A stretch of 56,509 nucleotides of DNA, from the NCBI GenBank assembly GCA_023667365.1, contig JAMPAG010000008.1, positions 1 to 56,509 on the forward strand. The letters are read 5' to 3'. The notes under the pieces are model-generated. The model was not told the origin of the DNA, ran no database searches, and saw only the letters and a list, made by a program, of their open reading frames with translations. The position numbers were made by a program, and so were the translations under genes. Every line of letters begins with the position of its first letter. Position 1 is the stretch's first letter. Origin of the DNA: a bacterium (GTDB lineage: Bacteria; Bacillota; Clostridia; Lachnospirales; Lachnospiraceae). Shown piece after piece: positions 54,583 through 56,509 of this stretch.

Positions 54583-54717
54583 CTATCTCGTGATTATCTC
54601 GTGAAAAGTTGGAGAAAAGGGCGAAGAACCGTAATGTTTTTCAGAAATCAACACAAGTATATGCGTTTTTAGTATCTCGTGATTATCTCGTGATTATCAT
54701 GTGAAATCACGAGATAC
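54571..54717. repeat. Two clusters of 12-bp repeats containing CTCGTGA
   Basis: Just over the stop codon of the AlbA_2 gene, CTCGTGA recurs about every 11-12 bases (54575-54605), and again at 54675-54700. The second cluster ends in the complement TCACGAGATA (54708-54717), which can pair with the TATCTCGTGA copies. The two clusters are about 70 bp apart. With the promoter region at 54821 they fill the 325-nt gap 54583-54907, which otherwise holds no gene. Confidence 0.8.
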
Positions 54718-54820
54718 CTATATTTATTTTCTCATAGACATCAAGTTGTGATCAAGGGTTAGGATTTTCATATCATTTGGAACACCACCAATCCGGTCTG
54801 CAGATGGCAAAAAACTTTCA

Positions 54821-54852
54821 TTGACAGCGCGCGCCGCAAAAGTTACTATAAT
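54821..54852 (+). promoter_or_regulatory. Promoter of the S51 peptidase gene
   Basis: A perfect -35 TTGACA (54821-54826) is followed by TACTATAAT. With 17-nt spacing the -10 would be TACTAT (54844-54849); the overlapping perfect TATAAT (54847-54852) is 20 nt away. Either way it lies about 60 nt before the start codon. Confidence 0.6.
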
Positions 54853-54907
54853 GTAGGAAGGCAGAATGTTCAAACGGATGTTTTAACATGGAATAGAGGG
54901 GTGCTTT

Positions 54908-55657
54908 ATGAGAGTATTTTTGACGAGCGATCCGGGCGGCTCCTATCAGGATAAGGTCGGCGTGTGTATTCCGTGTGAGCTGGATAATTCGAATGAATTT
55001 GTTACGAATCTGAAAAAACATTGGCCGAATGAAGCAAAAGGACTGATTATTGCGGCGTATCCCGACGACGCGGTCATCAATGACAGTTTAAGAAGTCAGA
55101 TTCCCGAATCTTTCTGGCTGTCAGGGCTTCCGTTCCGCGATTTAGAGGTTTGCGACGCGCGAAACGAAAAGCAGGTGCGGCAGCTTGTGTCTGACAGTAA
55201 TGTCATTATTTTGGCGGGCGGGCATGTGCCGACGCAGAATCAGTTTTTTTGGCGCATTCATCTAAAAGAGGTCCTGTATGAGTATCAGGGCATTATCATT
55301 GGCATTTCCGCCGGAAGCATGAACAGTGCGGGCATTGTCTATGCGCAGCCGGAACTGGAGGGCGAAGCGGTCGATCCGCGCTATGAGCGTTATCTGGATG
55401 GGCTGGGACTGACGGATGTCCGGATCCTGCCGCATTATCAGTATCAGAGAGGGCTGACACTGGACGGAAAGCGGGTGTTTGAGGATCTGTGCATTCCTGA
55501 CAGCCATGTCAGATCTTTTTATGCGCTGGTGGACGGTTCTTATCTTTTTATAGATAAGGACGGCAGTACTACCTTATACGGCGAAGCCTACCTGCTGGAA
55601 GACGGTTTCGAAAAGAAAGTCTGTGAGCGAAATCAAAAGATCCGGATTTTGGGATAA
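54908..55657 (+). CDS. Peptidase family S51 protein (dipeptidase E-like)
   Basis: A 249-residue protein with the S51 fold: AGGHVPTQNQ, then the nucleophile elbow GISAGSMN with S134, and ILPHYQYQRG with the likely catalytic histidine. Members cleave Asp-X dipeptides (PepE) or cyanophycin-like beta-aspartyl bonds; the length and motifs fit the dipeptidase E branch better than the larger cyanophycinases. No signal peptide is present. AGAGGGG precedes ATG 54908. The gene has its own promoter (54821) and terminator (55670), so it is monocistronic. Confidence 0.86.
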   Translation: MRVFLTSDPGGSYQDKVGVCIPCELDNSNEFVTNLKKHWPNEAKGLIIAAYPDDAVINDSLRSQIPESFWLSGLPFRDLEVCDARNEKQVRQLVSDSNVIILAGGHVPTQNQFFWRIHLKEVLYEYQGIIIGISAGSMNSAGIVYAQPELEGEAVDPRYERYLDGLGLTDVRILPHYQYQRGLTLDGKRVFEDLCIPDSHVRSFYALVDGSYLFIDKDGSTTLYGEAYLLEDGFEKKVCERNQKIRILG

Positions 55658-55669
55658 AAAAGCAAAGAC

Positions 55670-55697
55670 AAAGGGACGTCGGTGCGGCGTCCCTTTT
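55670..55697 (+). terminator. Terminator of the S51 peptidase gene
   Basis: A perfect 9-bp stem (AAAGGGACG at 55670-55678 with CGTCCCTTT at 55688-55696) with a 9-nt loop, ending in TTTT, lies 12 nt after the stop. Confidence 0.8.
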
Positions 55698-55725
55698 GTG
55701 ACATATATGCGAAAGTGGGAAAAAT

Positions 55726-56388
55726 ATGCTCGATATACTAATTGTAGAAGATAACAAAGAAATCGGTATTTTGCTGTGTGATTTTTTGCGTAAGGAGAAT
55801 TACACGGTCAGCGTAGCCCGGACCGGTGAAAAAGCTTTGGAATTGTATGAAAAATATGGAGCCAAAGTGATCGTGCTGGATATTATGCTTCCCGGAATGG
55901 ACGGATTTGCGGTTTGTTCTAAGATCAGGGAGACTTCCAATACCCATATTTTAATAGCCAGTGCCAAAGTGGAAAAGAATGATAAATTGAAAGGCTTAAA
56001 TCTTGGCGCCGATGATTACATTGAGAAGCCTTATGATATAGATATTTTAATTGCCAAGATCAAAGGCATTTTCAAGAGAAAATACGGTCAGGCGGAGATC
56101 GTAGAGGGGAATATCCGCTTGAATACGGTGCAACAGTCGATATATGTGGACGGGCAGAAAAAAGAAGCTACCGAAAAGGAGTTTGAACTGTTAAAGCTGC
56201 TGATCGAGAATAAGAATGTAACGATGAAGAAGGGGTATTTGTTCAATACCGTTTGGGGAAGCGACAGCGATTCGGAGATCCAGACACTGACGGTACATAT
56301 TAAGCGGCTTAGGGAAAAAATAGAAGAAGAACCCAAAAAGCCTAAGCATATTATTACAGAGTGGGGAGTAGGGTATCGGTTTGAGTAA
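55726..56388 (+). CDS. OmpR/PhoB-type response regulator
   Basis: A 220-residue two-domain regulator. The receiver domain has E8-D9, the phosphorylation site D52 (VLDIMLPGMDG) and the lysine of DYIEKPYD. The winged-helix DNA-binding domain (about 125-220) has TEKEFELLKLL and the closing HIITEWGVGYRFE. GTGGGAAAAAT precedes the ATG. AT-rich like the AlbA_2 gene. The expected sensor kinase frame starts over its stop but breaks off (see next entry). Confidence 0.93.
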   Translation: MLDILIVEDNKEIGILLCDFLRKENYTVSVARTGEKALELYEKYGAKVIVLDIMLPGMDGFAVCSKIRETSNTHILIASAKVEKNDKLKGLNLGADDYIEKPYDIDILIAKIKGIFKRKYGQAEIVEGNIRLNTVQQSIYVDGQKKEATEKEFELLKLLIENKNVTMKKGYLFNTVWGSDSDSEIQTLTVHIKRLREKIEEEPKKPKHIITEWGVGYRFE

Positions 56389-56443
56389 GTTCAAAATTTT
56401 TATACTTTGGATTGTCATTGTTGAGATATTGCTTATATTGTAG
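56381..56443 (+). pseudogene. Possible truncated start of the partner histidine kinase
   Basis: A TTG codon at 56381 overlapping the response regulator stop opens a frame for a strongly hydrophobic peptide (SKFKIFILWIVIVEILLIL), just like the first membrane helix of a sensor kinase, and ends at TAG after 20 codons. No frame reopens within the remaining 66 bases. The window ends here, so a shifted continuation cannot be examined. Confidence 0.35.
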
Positions 56444-56509
56444 GAAAAAATTTATGGTGAATTTAGATTATCTCTTTAGAAGTTCTTATATGTCGGTATA
56501 GCCCGTATT

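Overview
The window looks like chromosomal DNA from an anaerobic, spore-forming member of the Clostridia, most likely a Lachnospiraceae-type gut bacterium. Supporting signs are the two-subunit transketolase, a rubrerythrin, the sporulation genes spmA/spmB and ricT, the yaaR-holB-ricT-trmN6-rsmI block, and purine-rich ribosome sites. The taxon is inferred; no rRNA gene is present.

Layout. (1) 1-250: the 3' part of tRNA-Met and a complete tRNA-Phe with terminator. (2) 375-13094: mainly housekeeping genes on the + strand: an L,D-transpeptidase, an HD-domain protein, a YaaO-like decarboxylase, pyruvate kinase, glycerol kinase, yaaR, holB, ricT, trmN6, rsmI, an acpP-fabZ pair and rubrerythrin. (3) 13171-19668: a DUF421 membrane protein and a carbohydrate patch (GH88 hydrolase, DUF2264 protein, and a convergent GH2 beta-mannosidase carrying a GNAT acetyltransferase domain at its C terminus). 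(4) 19774-23363: a heterodimeric ABC exporter with one degenerate ATPase site. (5) 23603-39149: spmA and spmB, normally neighbours, lie 14 kb apart. Between them sits a complete type I-C CRISPR-Cas system (cas3-cas5c-cas8c-cas7c-cas4-cas1-cas2), a leader, an array of 74 identical 32-bp repeats with 73 spacers, a decayed fragment of an FtsX-type permease gene, and a small DUF3781 gene. (6) 39304-42185: a BlaR1/BlaI-type sensor-repressor pair with twin operators, then a NimA-like flavoprotein. (7) 42274-50151: an FtsE/FtsX-type ABC system with a long repeat-containing coiled-coil domain, a CE2-type esterase, a MarR regulator and a membrane-anchored DUF885 metallopeptidase-like protein. (8) 50244-56509: an unrecognised membrane protein, the split transketolase, an AlbA_2/Schlafen-type protein followed by short tandem repeats, an S51 peptidase, and an OmpR-type response regulator whose partner kinase frame appears to stop after 20 codons.

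How the parts work together. The Cas genes supply adaptation (Cas1, Cas2, Cas4), crRNA processing and Cascade (Cas5c, Cas7, Cas8c) and target degradation (Cas3); the intact array says the locus is, or recently was, active. BlaI with its two operators probably controls its own operon. The carbohydrate genes suggest use of uronate- or mannose-containing glycans.

The points most worth a second look are the GH2-GNAT fusion, the CRISPR island splitting spmA from spmB with a diverged copy of the spmB upstream region beside it, recurrent near-identical spacers at non-adjacent array positions, and low-complexity or tandem-repeat insertions in several otherwise conserved proteins. All calls come from reading the sequence; no database search was run.
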